DNA of 5,628 nucleotides from an uncultured bacterium (GCA_947086625.1 CAMTZV010000128.1:1-5628); one strand, 5' to 3'. Positions 1-5,628 are shown, counted from the stretch's first letter. Notes: a model not told the origin generated them from the letters alone. Program-made: numbers and translations.

Positions 1-85
1 TGCGAAGCATTTTTTAAGATGCTTTCCGACGACTTGCCCGGGAGCTACGCGAGCGGGCGTTACTTTGAAATTAGGAGAATAGATC
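1..85 (+). other. Leader / intergenic stretch before sepF, with RBS
   Basis: The only clear element is a ribosome binding site, AGGAGA at 73-78, seven bases before the sepF ATG. A short GC-rich inverted repeat (GCCCG at 36-40, CGGGC at 54-58) could form a weak hairpin, but no T-run follows. An upstream gene may end here. One frame closes with a TAA at 15-17 after Arg-Ser-Ile-Phe; another stays open from base 1 to a TGA at 97-99, overlapping the sepF start. Neither is long enough to identify. No convincing promoter is visible, so sepF is probably transcribed from further upstream. Confidence 0.4.
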
Positions 86-604
86 ATGGGAGTATTTGAC
101 GGCTTTTTAAATATGATGCGTCTCGGGCCGGATGACGACGACGATTTTTACGACGAAGGCTACGAGGATGAGGTTGAGGAGAAGCCAAAGCCTGCCCGCA
201 GCCGCGCAAAGAGTGACTCGGACTACGAGCCTGAGGAGTCCGTCACCGACATCAAGCGCGCAAAGGAAAAGCAGCAGAGCAAGATCACGCCGATGCGAAG
301 CACCTCACGCCGCTCTCAGAATGCGGCCGGCATGGAGGTGTGCGTCATCAAGCCGACCACATTCGACGAATCGCGGGAGATCACCGAGACGCTGCTGGCA
401 AACCGGACAGTCGTGCTGAACGTCGAGGGGCTTGATGTGGACATTGCACAGCGGATCATTGATTTTACGTCCGGCTCGTGCTTTGCCATCAACGGCAACC
501 TGCAGAAAATTTCAAACTACATCTTTATCATTACACCGGAGAGTGTAGATATATCGGGAGATTTCCAGACGTTCATGGACAGCTTTGACATCTCGGGGAT
601 CTGA
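86..604 (+). CDS. sepF: Cell division protein SepF
   Basis: SepF binds FtsZ, tethers it to the inner face of the membrane and helps organise the septal ring in Gram-positive bacteria. The 172-residue protein has the expected layout. Residues 1-13 (MGVFDGFLNMMRL) match the conserved amphipathic membrane-binding helix. An acidic stretch with five aspartates at 16-20 opens a charged, low-complexity linker (about 14-82). The globular SepF domain runs from about 83 to 163, opening with EVCVIKP and containing the NRTVVLNVEGL strand, an AQRIIDF helix and the GSCFAINGNLQKISNYIFIITP core that forms the dimer and FtsZ-binding surface. The ATG at 86 is supported by AGGAGA seven bases upstream and by the start of the membrane helix. 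It is followed after only five bases by ylmH, as expected for the division-cluster operon. Nothing appears truncated or missing. Confidence 0.95.
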   Translation: MGVFDGFLNMMRLGPDDDDDFYDEGYEDEVEEKPKPARSRAKSDSDYEPEESVTDIKRAKEKQQSKITPMRSTSRRSQNAAGMEVCVIKPTTFDESREITETLLANRTVVLNVEGLDVDIAQRIIDFTSGSCFAINGNLQKISNYIFIITPESVDISGDFQTFMDSFDISGI

Positions 605-609
605 GCGCT

Positions 610-1386
610 ATGAATGATGAGTTATTGTATACCCTCAAACGATTTTTGGATTTATCCAGACAGGCAGACCGGAAAGGAATTGTGATGTTCAGCGATTTTC
701 TTTCCCTGGGAGAACAGGCGGTTTTGCGGCAGAATTCCGGAAAGCTCGCGTCGGCTTTCAGATTGTCCGGCGGATACGATTATGCGGAGCGTCAGATGGC
801 AGCGTTCATTCCTGATGCTTTTCTTTATGTACAGGACGCTGAAGATGAGCCTGCATGGGATTATCCGTTCCGGTGCCTGCGCATCTGTCCCCGTCATCCC
901 AAATTTGCGGAAAAGCTGACACACCGCGATGTGCTGGGGGCACTGATGAGCCTTGGCATCGAGCGGAGCAGACTCGGCGATCTGATCGTAGATGACGAAA
1001 ATGTGCTTGTATTTGCACAGCAGGGAGTCGTCCCTTATCTCATGGACAATCTCGTTACCGTTCGCCACACGGCCGTGACGCTCACGGAACTAAGCGAGCG
1101 GCAGATCTCGTATGAGCCTCGCTTTGAAAAGCGGGAGGCAATCGTCACATCGAACCGCCTTGACGCAGTGATCGCAGCCATCTGCAAAACCTCCCGTTCG
1201 GCGTCTTTAAAGCTGATATCGGAGGGAAAGGTATTCGTGAATGGCGTAGAAAGTTTACATAACTCCTATTATTGTAAACAAGGAGATGTGCTCTCGATCC
1301 GAGGGTATGGCAAAGTGCGTTTTGAAGAAATCCTCGGCACGACAAAAAAAGACCGATTAAAATTTTCCTATAAAATTTACAGCTGA
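610..1386 (+). CDS. ylmH: YlmH-family S4-domain RNA-binding protein
   Basis: This 258-residue protein matches the usual length of YlmH (about 257 in B. subtilis), encoded next to sepF in many Firmicutes. Residues 1-175 form the YlmH-specific region, including FSDFLSLGEQAVLRQ near 27-41, the IPDAFLYV strand near 67-74 and a central HRDVLGALMSLGIERSRLGDLIV block (about 105-127) typical of the family. Residues about 182-245 are an S4 RNA-binding domain (SNRLDAVIAAI, SRSASLKLISEGKVFVNG, QGDVLSIRGYGK). The family is related to RqcP and has been linked to ribosome-associated quality control at the large subunit; that role is family knowledge, not something seen here. The ATG lies five bases after the sepF stop with only a weak GGGGA upstream (595-599), which suggests translational coupling to sepF. 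No frameshift is visible. Confidence 0.92.
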   Translation: MNDELLYTLKRFLDLSRQADRKGIVMFSDFLSLGEQAVLRQNSGKLASAFRLSGGYDYAERQMAAFIPDAFLYVQDAEDEPAWDYPFRCLRICPRHPKFAEKLTHRDVLGALMSLGIERSRLGDLIVDDENVLVFAQQGVVPYLMDNLVTVRHTAVTLTELSERQISYEPRFEKREAIVTSNRLDAVIAAICKTSRSASLKLISEGKVFVNGVESLHNSYYCKQGDVLSIRGYGKVRFEEILGTTKKDRLKFSYKIYS

Positions 1387-1430
1387 CGCAGGTCACGGGC
1401 TGGCAGGCGGCAGCGGAAAGGAGCATTTCC

Positions 1431-2531
1431 ATGCGAAAAGAGCTGACGGTACACGATCATAACGGTGCACCCTGCTATAAGATCACATTGAACGAGACAT
1501 TTGACCGTCTCGCAGACGATATTCTCTGCGCGGCCGGGGACTGCAAAACGCGCAAGCTTTGCATCGTATCGGACTCAAACGTGGCAAAAATATACTTAAA
1601 TAAAATCCGTGCGATTCTGGAACCGCAGTTTTCCGGCTTCATTTCTTTTGTGTTTGAGGCTGGAGAGCAAAGTAAAAATATGGATACCGTTCAAAAGTTA
1701 TATGAACAGTTAATTATCAACCGTTTTGACCGCCATGATTTGCTCGTGGCGCTCGGCGGCGGAGTTGTCGGCGACCTGACCGGCTTTGGCGCGGCGACCT
1801 ATCTGCGGGGCATTGACTTTATACAGATCCCGACCTCGCTGCTCGCTCAGGTCGATTCGAGCATCGGCGGCAAGACCGGCGTGGATTTCTGGCAGTACAA
1901 GAACATGGTCGGTGCATTTTACCAGCCGAAGCTTGTCTACATGAGCATGGAGGTGTTCGGCTCGCTTCCCGACCGGCAGTTTGCGGGCGGCATGGCGGAG
2001 GAGATCAAGCATGGTCTTATCCGGGATCAGGCATACTATACGTGGATGAAGGAAAACCGGGCGCTTCTTTTGCAGAAATCGCCAGGGACGCTGATCGGCC
2101 TGCTCGAGACGGGCTGCAATATCAAGCGCATCGTCGTGGAAAACGACCCGACGGAGAAGGGAGAGCGGGCGCTCTTGAATTTCGGCCATACGATCGGACA
2201 TGCGATCGAAAAGCTGTCCGATTTCACGCTGTTTCATGGGGAGTGCGTAGCGCTCGGCATGGTGGCGGCGGCGTTTTTGTCTGTGAAAAAGGGGCATCTG
2301 ACTAAGGAGCAGCTCTCCGATATCGAGCATACGCTTGCCGCTTATGATCTGCCGGTGCGCATAAAGGGCTACGATGCACGGCAGATTTTGGAGACAACGA
2401 AATCCGACAAGAAGATGGTCGGAGGAAGGATCAAATTTACCCTGTTAAAGCGTATCGGCGAGGCGTATTCCGATCTGACACTGACAGACGACGATCTGCT
2501 TGCGGCGATCCGGTATGTGCTTGGTGGCTGA
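1431..2531 (+). CDS. aroB: 3-dehydroquinate synthase
   Basis: AroB converts DAHP to 3-dehydroquinate, the second step of the shikimate pathway to aromatic amino acids, in the cytoplasm with NAD and a divalent metal. At 366 residues it has the normal single-domain length. The NAD and substrate region is intact: ALGGGVVGDLTGFGAATYLRG (about 107-127), then PTSLLAQVDSSIGGKTGVD (134-152) and NMVGAFYQP (158-166). The three metal ligands are in place: Glu190 in GGMAEEIKHG, His253 in LNFGHTIGHAIE and His269 in FHGE. The 16-residue spacing of the two histidines matches characterised enzymes. DKKMVGGRIKF near 327 is also typical. The ATG at 1431 has AAAGGAG at 1417-1423 with seven-base spacing. It lies between ylmH and lspA without its own visible promoter or terminator, and no other aro gene is in the window. 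The protein should be active. Confidence 0.97.
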   Translation: MRKELTVHDHNGAPCYKITLNETFDRLADDILCAAGDCKTRKLCIVSDSNVAKIYLNKIRAILEPQFSGFISFVFEAGEQSKNMDTVQKLYEQLIINRFDRHDLLVALGGGVVGDLTGFGAATYLRGIDFIQIPTSLLAQVDSSIGGKTGVDFWQYKNMVGAFYQPKLVYMSMEVFGSLPDRQFAGGMAEEIKHGLIRDQAYYTWMKENRALLLQKSPGTLIGLLETGCNIKRIVVENDPTEKGERALLNFGHTIGHAIEKLSDFTLFHGECVALGMVAAAFLSVKKGHLTKEQLSDIEHTLAAYDLPVRIKGYDARQILETTKSDKKMVGGRIKFTLLKRIGEAYSDLTLTDDDLLAAIRYVLGG

Positions 2532-2561
2532 CGGCAGGGCGGTCTGCGCATGAGCCGGCAC

Positions 2562-2570
2562 AAAAAGGAG
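2562..2570 (+). promoter_or_regulatory. Ribosome binding site that fixes the lspA start
   Basis: AAAAAGGAG sits six bases before the ATG at 2577. The alternative in-frame ATG at 2550 would add nine residues and has no comparable purine-rich site, so 2577 is preferred. Confidence 0.8.
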
Positions 2571-2576
2571 TTATCT

Positions 2577-3122
2577 ATGAAAGAAAGCAAACATCTGGGA
2601 AAGCTTTACGGGGTTGGCGTACTCCTTTCTGCTTTTCTGATCTGGCTCGACCAGTTTACAAAGCATCTGGCGGTGGAAGGGCTGCGCGGGCAGCGCCCGT
2701 TTGTGCTTCTTCCGGGCGTTTTTGAGCTCCGCTATCTGGAAAATCAGGGCGCCGCGTTCGGTGTCTTACAGGGAAAGCGGACGTTTTTTCTCGTCGTGAC
2801 CGTTCTAATGGTCGCGCTTCTCGTCTATATTTATGGAAGGATACCTGTGCAGAAGCATTTTTATGCGCTCCACGGCATCTGCATCGCGCTGTTTGCAGGA
2901 GCGGTCGGCAACTGCATTGACCGTATCGAAAACGATTATGTGATCGATTTCTTCTATTTTTCACTGATCGATTTCCCGATCTTTAACGTTGCGGATATTT
3001 ACGTCACCTGCGGGATGGCCGTGTTCGTCGTGCTTTTTCTGTTCTATTACAAGGAGCCGGAGCTCGATCTGCTGGCCGCGCGCATCTTTCCGTGGAAACG
3101 AACGGAGGCAGAGGGCTCATGA
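2577..3122 (+). CDS. lspA: Lipoprotein signal peptidase (signal peptidase II)
   Basis: LspA is the membrane aspartyl protease that removes the signal peptide from diacylglyceryl-modified prolipoproteins. From the ATG at 2577 the protein has 181 residues, slightly longer than the common 150-170. Four hydrophobic segments are visible (about 8-24, 68-87, 96-111 and 142-158). The family boxes are all present: Asp25 in WLDQFTK, Asn56 in ENQGAAFG, the GNCIDRIENDYVIDF block with Asp115 and Asp124, and FNVAD with Asn137 and Asp140. The catalytic pair of aspartates comes from the last two blocks, so the enzyme appears intact. A charged tail (about 159-181) follows the last membrane segment. The gene follows aroB by 45 bases, and its stop overlaps the start of the rluD-type gene as ATGA. 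LspA followed by an RluD-type enzyme is a common Firmicute order. Confidence 0.96.
   Translation: MKESKHLGKLYGVGVLLSAFLIWLDQFTKHLAVEGLRGQRPFVLLPGVFELRYLENQGAAFGVLQGKRTFFLVVTVLMVALLVYIYGRIPVQKHFYALHGICIALFAGAVGNCIDRIENDYVIDFFYFSLIDFPIFNVADIYVTCGMAVFVVLFLFYYKEPELDLLAARIFPWKRTEAEGS
3104..3108 (+). promoter_or_regulatory. Ribosome binding site for the rluD-type gene, inside lspA
   Basis: GGAGG lies ten bases before the ATG at 3119, within the last codons of lspA. An upstream in-frame GTG at 3092 would extend the protein by nine residues but has no good site in front of it. The ATGA overlap with the lspA stop favours 3119 and suggests translational coupling. Confidence 0.7.
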
Positions 3123-4048
3123 GTGAAGCGTCAACGGCAGCCTTTGAGGTAACGTGTGAATATGAGGACGAGCGATTGGATAAGTTTCTGGCTGCGGTCT
3201 TTTGTGACCGGTCCAGAACATATTTTTCAAAGCTTATCAAGGACGGAAACGTCACGATGGACGGCAGGGCACTGAAGGCAAATTACAGGCTTCACGCCGG
3301 GGATCTGATCGCGGTAACGCTGCCGCCCGCACAGAGCGCTGCCATCGAGCCGGAGGATATACCGCTCGATATTCTCTATGAGGACGACGACCTGCTCGTC
3401 GTGAACAAGCCCAAGGGCATGGTGGTGCACCCCTCTGCGGGCCACTGTTCGGGCACCCTCGTAAATGCCGTCATGTATCACTGCGGCGAATCTTTAAGCG
3501 GCATCGGCGGAGTGGTGCGACCTGGGATCGTCCACCGCATCGACCGCGATACGACCGGCTCGCTCATTGTCTGCAAGACCGACAAAGCGCACGCGCACAT
3601 CGCGGGGCAGCTGAAAAACCATTCCTGCAACCGGCGCTACCGCGGCATCGTCATCGGAAATCTGAAGGAGGATGAGGGAACGATTGACGCCCCAATCGGG
3701 CGCGACCCGTCAAATCGAAAAAAAATGGCCATCAACGAAAAGAACGGGAAGCCGGCGGTGACGCATTACCGTGTGCTGGAACGCTTCGGCGCTTATACCT
3801 ATGCGGAGTTTACGCTGGAGACGGGGCGAACGCACCAGATCCGTGTGCACATGGCTGGCATCGGACACCCGCTGCTCGGCGACGAGGTGTATGGCGGCAG
3901 GAGAGCCGGCGGCAGATGGAAGCTCGAGGGACAGACGCTTCACGCGATGAATTTAGGATTTATTCACCCGTCAACCGGGGAATTTTTGGAAATTTCGGCC
4001 AAATTGCCAGAATATTTTGAAAAATTATTAGCAGATTTGCGTAAATAA
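3119..4048 (+). CDS. rluD: RluA-family 23S rRNA pseudouridine synthase (RluD-like)
   Basis: Enzymes of this family isomerise uridine to pseudouridine in RNA; RluD-type members act on large-subunit rRNA. The 309-residue protein has the two expected domains. An N-terminal S4 RNA-binding domain covers about 18-70 (ERLDKFLAAV, SRTYFSKLIKDGNVTMDG, LHAGDLIAVTLP). The catalytic domain follows, with DDDLLVVNKPKGMVVHPS (89-106), the active-site loop GIVHRIDRDTTG with catalytic Asp142, and RTHQIRVHMAGIGHPLLGD (237-255). The loop reads HRIDRDTTG rather than the textbook HRLDxxTSG; both changes are conservative and the key Asp is kept. The position after lspA matches ylyB of B. subtilis. The exact rRNA target cannot be read from sequence, so the RluD name is by best resemblance within the family. 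It is probably the last gene of the sepF operon. Confidence 0.92.
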   Translation: MSEASTAAFEVTCEYEDERLDKFLAAVFCDRSRTYFSKLIKDGNVTMDGRALKANYRLHAGDLIAVTLPPAQSAAIEPEDIPLDILYEDDDLLVVNKPKGMVVHPSAGHCSGTLVNAVMYHCGESLSGIGGVVRPGIVHRIDRDTTGSLIVCKTDKAHAHIAGQLKNHSCNRRYRGIVIGNLKEDEGTIDAPIGRDPSNRKKMAINEKNGKPAVTHYRVLERFGAYTYAEFTLETGRTHQIRVHMAGIGHPLLGDEVYGGRRAGGRWKLEGQTLHAMNLGFIHPSTGEFLEISAKLPEYFEKLLADLRK

Positions 4049-4057
4049 TGGTATAAT
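4028..4057 (+). promoter_or_regulatory. Predicted sigma-A promoter with extended -10
   Basis: A perfect TATAAT at 4052-4057 is preceded by TGG (4049-4051), which gives the extended -10 pattern TGnTATAAT. The best -35 is TTAGCA at 4028-4033, with four of six consensus bases and an 18-base spacer. The -35 lies inside the 3' end of the rluD-type gene. Transcription would start near 4064 and leave a leader of about 25 bases with an AAAGGAAG ribosome site (4076-4083) ahead of the kinase-like gene at 4091. No terminator separates it from the upstream operon, so read-through may also contribute. Confidence 0.65.
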
Positions 4058-4090
4058 GTAGCATATAACAACCGGAAAGGAAGTGTTTCT

Positions 4091-4708
4091 ATGGAAAATA
4101 TCATTTATACGATCGGACGTGAATTTGGGAGCGGCGGAAAGGACGTTGGTCAAAAGCTTGCCGAACGTCTTGGCGTTCCTTTTTATGATAAGGAGCTTCT
4201 CAGTCGCGCATCTACGGAGAGCGGCCTGTGCGAAGAGATCTTTCATATGCAGGACGAAAAGCCTACGAGCAGCTTTTTGTATTCGCTGGTGACAGATACT
4301 TATTCCTTCAGCAATTATCACGGCAGCGCCTATCTGGATATGCCGCTGAGCCAGAAGGTGTTCCTTGCACAGTTTGACACGATCAAGAAGATCGCAAAGG
4401 AAGGCCCCTGTGTGATCGTCGGGCGCTGTGCCGACTACGCGTTGTCCGAGCATTCAAACTGCATTAACGCATTTATCTACGGAAGCAAGGACTACCGCAT
4501 CAAGCGCGTTGCCAGGCATTTGGGTCTTTCCGAAGGAAAGGCGAAGGATCTGGTCAACCGCACCGATAAGCAGCGCGCAAGCTACTATAATTTCTACACA
4601 AACAAAAAGTGGGGCGATTCCCGCAGCTATGATCTGGCGCTGAGCAGCGAAAAGATCGGCATCGACGGATGTGTGGAGATGCTGCTTAAGTATGGGGAGA
4701 TTGTGTAA
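4091..4708 (+). CDS. Cytidylate-kinase-like P-loop protein
   Basis: This 205-residue protein resembles the cytidylate kinase-like family (Cytidylate_kin2 type), common in Clostridia and distinct from the main CMP kinase Cmk. The start has the family's P-loop signature: IYTIGREFGSGGKDVGQKLA (residues 5-24, with Lys17), then LGVPFYDKELL (28-37). A second conserved block, CVIVGRCADYAL (107-118), resembles the nucleotide-binding strand and turn of nucleotide kinases. Arg-rich segments follow (YRIKRVARHLGL, then NRTDKQRASYYNFYTNKKWGD), where lid and phosphate-binding arginines are expected, and the C-terminus has the typical YDLALSSEKIGIDG. Phosphorylation of CMP is possible, but the true substrate of this family is not settled. 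It probably has its own promoter. The stop codon touches the inverted repeats that follow. Confidence 0.85.
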   Translation: MENIIYTIGREFGSGGKDVGQKLAERLGVPFYDKELLSRASTESGLCEEIFHMQDEKPTSSFLYSLVTDTYSFSNYHGSAYLDMPLSQKVFLAQFDTIKKIAKEGPCVIVGRCADYALSEHSNCINAFIYGSKDYRIKRVARHLGLSEGKAKDLVNRTDKQRASYYNFYTNKKWGDSRSYDLALSSEKIGIDGCVEMLLKYGEIV

Positions 4709-4741
4709 ACTATTCGCAAAAGAACAGTTTAACGAATAGTT
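4708..4741. repeat. Short inverted repeat competing with the long hairpin
   Basis: AACTATTCG (4708-4716) is exactly complementary to CGAATAGTT (4733-4741), giving a 9-bp stem with a 16-base loop. It begins at the last base of the kinase-like stop codon. Its right arm is part of the left arm of the long hairpin at 4723-4785, so the two structures are mutually exclusive in RNA. Confidence 0.6.
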
Positions 4742-4785
4742 GGCAGCCTGTTGACACAGCCTGCCAACTAGTTCGTTAAACTGTT
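4723..4785 (-). terminator. Long near-perfect hairpin, possible terminator of the minus-strand gene
   Basis: The arm at 4723-4746 pairs with 4761-4785 over 24 base pairs, with a single bulged G (4771). The loop can fold further: CTGT (4748-4751) pairs with ACAG (4756-4759) around a TGAC tetraloop, after a C-C mismatch. Read on the minus strand, the stem is followed by TTCTTTT, a modest T-run, so it could terminate the minus-strand membrane-protein gene. Read on the plus strand it is followed by ATGAATC, with no T-run. A stem this long is unusual for a simple intrinsic terminator, so a repeat-element origin is also possible. Confidence 0.5.
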
Positions 4786-4951
4786 ATGAATCAGTTCATG
4801 GATCAGTTGCTTGCTGGTGCAGCCTGTTTACTCAGATTGCCAACTAATTCGTTAAACTGTTATGGATCAGTTGCTTGCCAGTGCAGCCTGTTTACTCAGA
4901 CTGCCAACTAATTCGCTAAACTGTTATGAATCAGTTGATTGTTCGTCGGTG
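4744..4951. repeat. Three tandem imperfect repeats of about 64-76 bp
   Basis: Each copy begins CAGCCTGTT: copy 1 at 4744-4819, copy 2 at 4820-4883, copy 3 at 4884-4951. They share a 54-base core (4744-4797, 4820-4873, 4884-4937). Copies 2 and 3 differ at three core positions, copies 1 and 2 at seven. Copy 1 is longer because a 12-base piece ending in ATCAGTT is itself duplicated (4786-4797 and 4798-4809, two differences). Copies 1 and 2 also share a tail that starts GCTTGC; copy 3 diverges there. The core contains GCCAACTA and TTCGTTAAACTGTT (CGCTAAA in copy 3), the sequence that appears once inverted at 4723-4746. Copy 3 overlaps the 3' end of the minus-strand gene. This is not a CRISPR array, since whole units are conserved and there are no unique spacers. 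Confidence 0.85.
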
Positions 4952-5628
4952 CTTCTCAGAAAATCGTTCAGCATGACTCTTGCGTGCGATGTGGCCAGAT
5001 TCCATGACATCGGCGATTGATCGCTTAACGCCGCCCGGTTATATCCGAGCCACTGAACGAACCATCCGTACGTCTCATCATCCGGATGCAGATAGTCAAA
5101 CATATGCTCGCCGACCTGTACATCATATGTCTTGCAGACCGTTTGCAGTTTGTTTCGTACATCCGCGGCATAGCCGTCCTCCGCCTGCTCTAAAAAGCTG
5201 ACCACTTCCGGTAAAGCGTCCAGAGAAAGTCCGCTGATATAAGATAAAATCCCGTCGGCGTTATCCTCTGTCATATACGTCAGATCGTAGCGCACGACAA
5301 GGCGTTCCACATTAGAAAAGGAATACAGCGTGTATACGATGCTCACAACCGCAACAAAATATGGTAGAATCCGAAACTTTTCGTTAAAAACATGCATCAT
5401 CACGCCCGCAAGCAGGACTGCGATCGTTGCCAGTGCCACAAGTACGACCACACGCAAAACAGTCAGATGATACGCCTGAATATACAGGATCATGCGGTAT
5501 GCGCTCGACGCTGTCATCACGTAGCTGCAAAGGCAGATGCCGCACAGACTAAGCGTTAGCGCCTTTGCGTTTTCAAAGCACCGTCTGACCGTCAGAACGA
5601 GAAACAGGTTCAGGATGCAGACAAATAG
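4924..5628 (-). CDS. DUF4153/DUF4173-like membrane protein, C-terminal part
   Basis: The reading frame runs from the window edge (5628) to a TAA at 4924-4926 without interruption, so 234 C-terminal residues are visible and the start lies outside. A GTG/ATG near 5520 is internal, because the frame upstream stays open and continues a hydrophobic protein. Four likely membrane segments are seen, at about 1-14, 24-39, 57-80 and 86-104 of the visible part, followed by a soluble tail of about 130 residues. The pattern ASSAYRMILYIQAYHLTVLRV, then a hydrophobic segment and NVERLVVRYDL, with LSLDALPEVVSFL after it and WNLATSHARVML near the end, resembles the large uncharacterised DUF4153/DUF4173 membrane family. 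The function of that family is not known to me. The gene converges on the kinase-like gene, and its final codons lie inside the third tandem repeat. Confidence 0.8.
   Translation of the reverse strand, partial: LFVCILNLFLVLTVRRCFENAKALTLSLCGICLCSYVMTASSAYRMILYIQAYHLTVLRVVVLVALATIAVLLAGVMMHVFNEKFRILPYFVAVVSIVYTLYSFSNVERLVVRYDLTYMTEDNADGILSYISGLSLDALPEVVSFLEQAEDGYAADVRNKLQTVCKTYDVQVGEHMFDYLHPDDETYGWFVQWLGYNRAALSDQSPMSWNLATSHARVMLNDFLRSTDEQSTDS

Noticed and set aside
36..58. GC-rich inverted repeat before sepF as a terminator or regulatory hairpin
   Set aside because: Only five base pairs with a 13-base loop and no T-run; probably incidental.
1..99. Open plus-strand frame from base 1 to the TGA at 97-99, and another frame ending in TAA at 15-17, as the end of an upstream gene
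   Set aside because: Both are too short to identify, and they contradict each other. The longer one overlaps the sepF start. An upstream gene of the division cluster is plausible but not supported by the sequence shown.
1253..1279. GTTTACA / TGTAAAC inverted repeat inside ylmH as an operator
   Set aside because: It lies within the S4-domain coding region far from any start, with no promoter near it; a 7-bp match is expected by chance at this scale.
1710..2330. 206-residue minus-strand frame opposite aroB
   Set aside because: Shadow frame of a clearly functional gene; its composition is rich in Arg and His, with no recognisable domain and no ribosome site.
4028..4453. 141-residue minus-strand frame opposite the kinase-like gene
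   Set aside because: It overlaps a well-supported gene and its promoter almost entirely and shows no domain; best explained as a shadow frame.
4744..4951. CRISPR array
   Set aside because: The repeated units are conserved over almost their full length, so there are no unique spacers, and no cas genes are present.
4708..4951. Insertion sequence or MITE with terminal inverted repeats
   Set aside because: No transposase is present, no flanking target-site duplication could be recognised, and the repeats are arranged head-to-tail with a single inverted partial copy. A mobile origin cannot be excluded without a genome-wide search.
4924..5520. Complete minus-strand gene of 198 residues starting near 5520
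   Set aside because: The same frame remains open from 5521 to 5628 and encodes a further membrane segment that fits the family, so the gene is partial and the apparent start is internal.

Overview
The window looks like a chromosomal segment from a Gram-positive Firmicute of the class Clostridia, probably Lachnospiraceae-like. This rests on three things: the sepF-ylmH-lspA-rluD gene order downstream of the division cluster, strong AGGAG-type ribosome binding sites, and a mixed codon usage of moderate GC content. The assignment is an inference from gene content and order; no species is claimed.

Positions 86-4048 hold five co-directional plus-strand genes that read as one operon: sepF (membrane anchor and assembly factor of the FtsZ ring), ylmH (S4-domain RNA-binding protein), aroB (3-dehydroquinate synthase, shikimate pathway), lspA (lipoprotein signal peptidase) and an rluD-type pseudouridine synthase. 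Gaps are 5, 44 and 45 bases, followed by a 4-base ATGA overlap between lspA and rluD, and no internal terminator is visible. The unusual member is aroB. In Bacillus subtilis the ylmH-to-lspA interval carries divIVA and ileS; here a complete aromatic-amino-acid gene sits there, and ylmG is also absent between sepF and ylmH.

A good extended -10 promoter lies just after (and partly inside) the 3' end of the rluD gene. It probably drives a separate transcript for a cytidylate-kinase-like P-loop protein (4091-4708).

Positions 4708-4951 are the least ordinary part. The convergent intergenic region holds three tandem copies of a unit of about 64-76 bp, preceded by a single inverted copy of part of that unit. 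Together they form a long, almost perfect hairpin (4723-4785), with a competing shorter inverted repeat at 4708-4741. The third repeat copy runs into the 3' end of the minus-strand gene and supplies its last codons and stop, so the array looks like duplicated 3'-end and terminator sequence.

From 4924 to the window end, on the minus strand, is the C-terminal part (234 residues visible) of a multi-pass membrane protein resembling the DUF4153/DUF4173 family. Its start is outside the window. No CRISPR array, tRNA, rRNA, insertion sequence or recognisable defence system was found.
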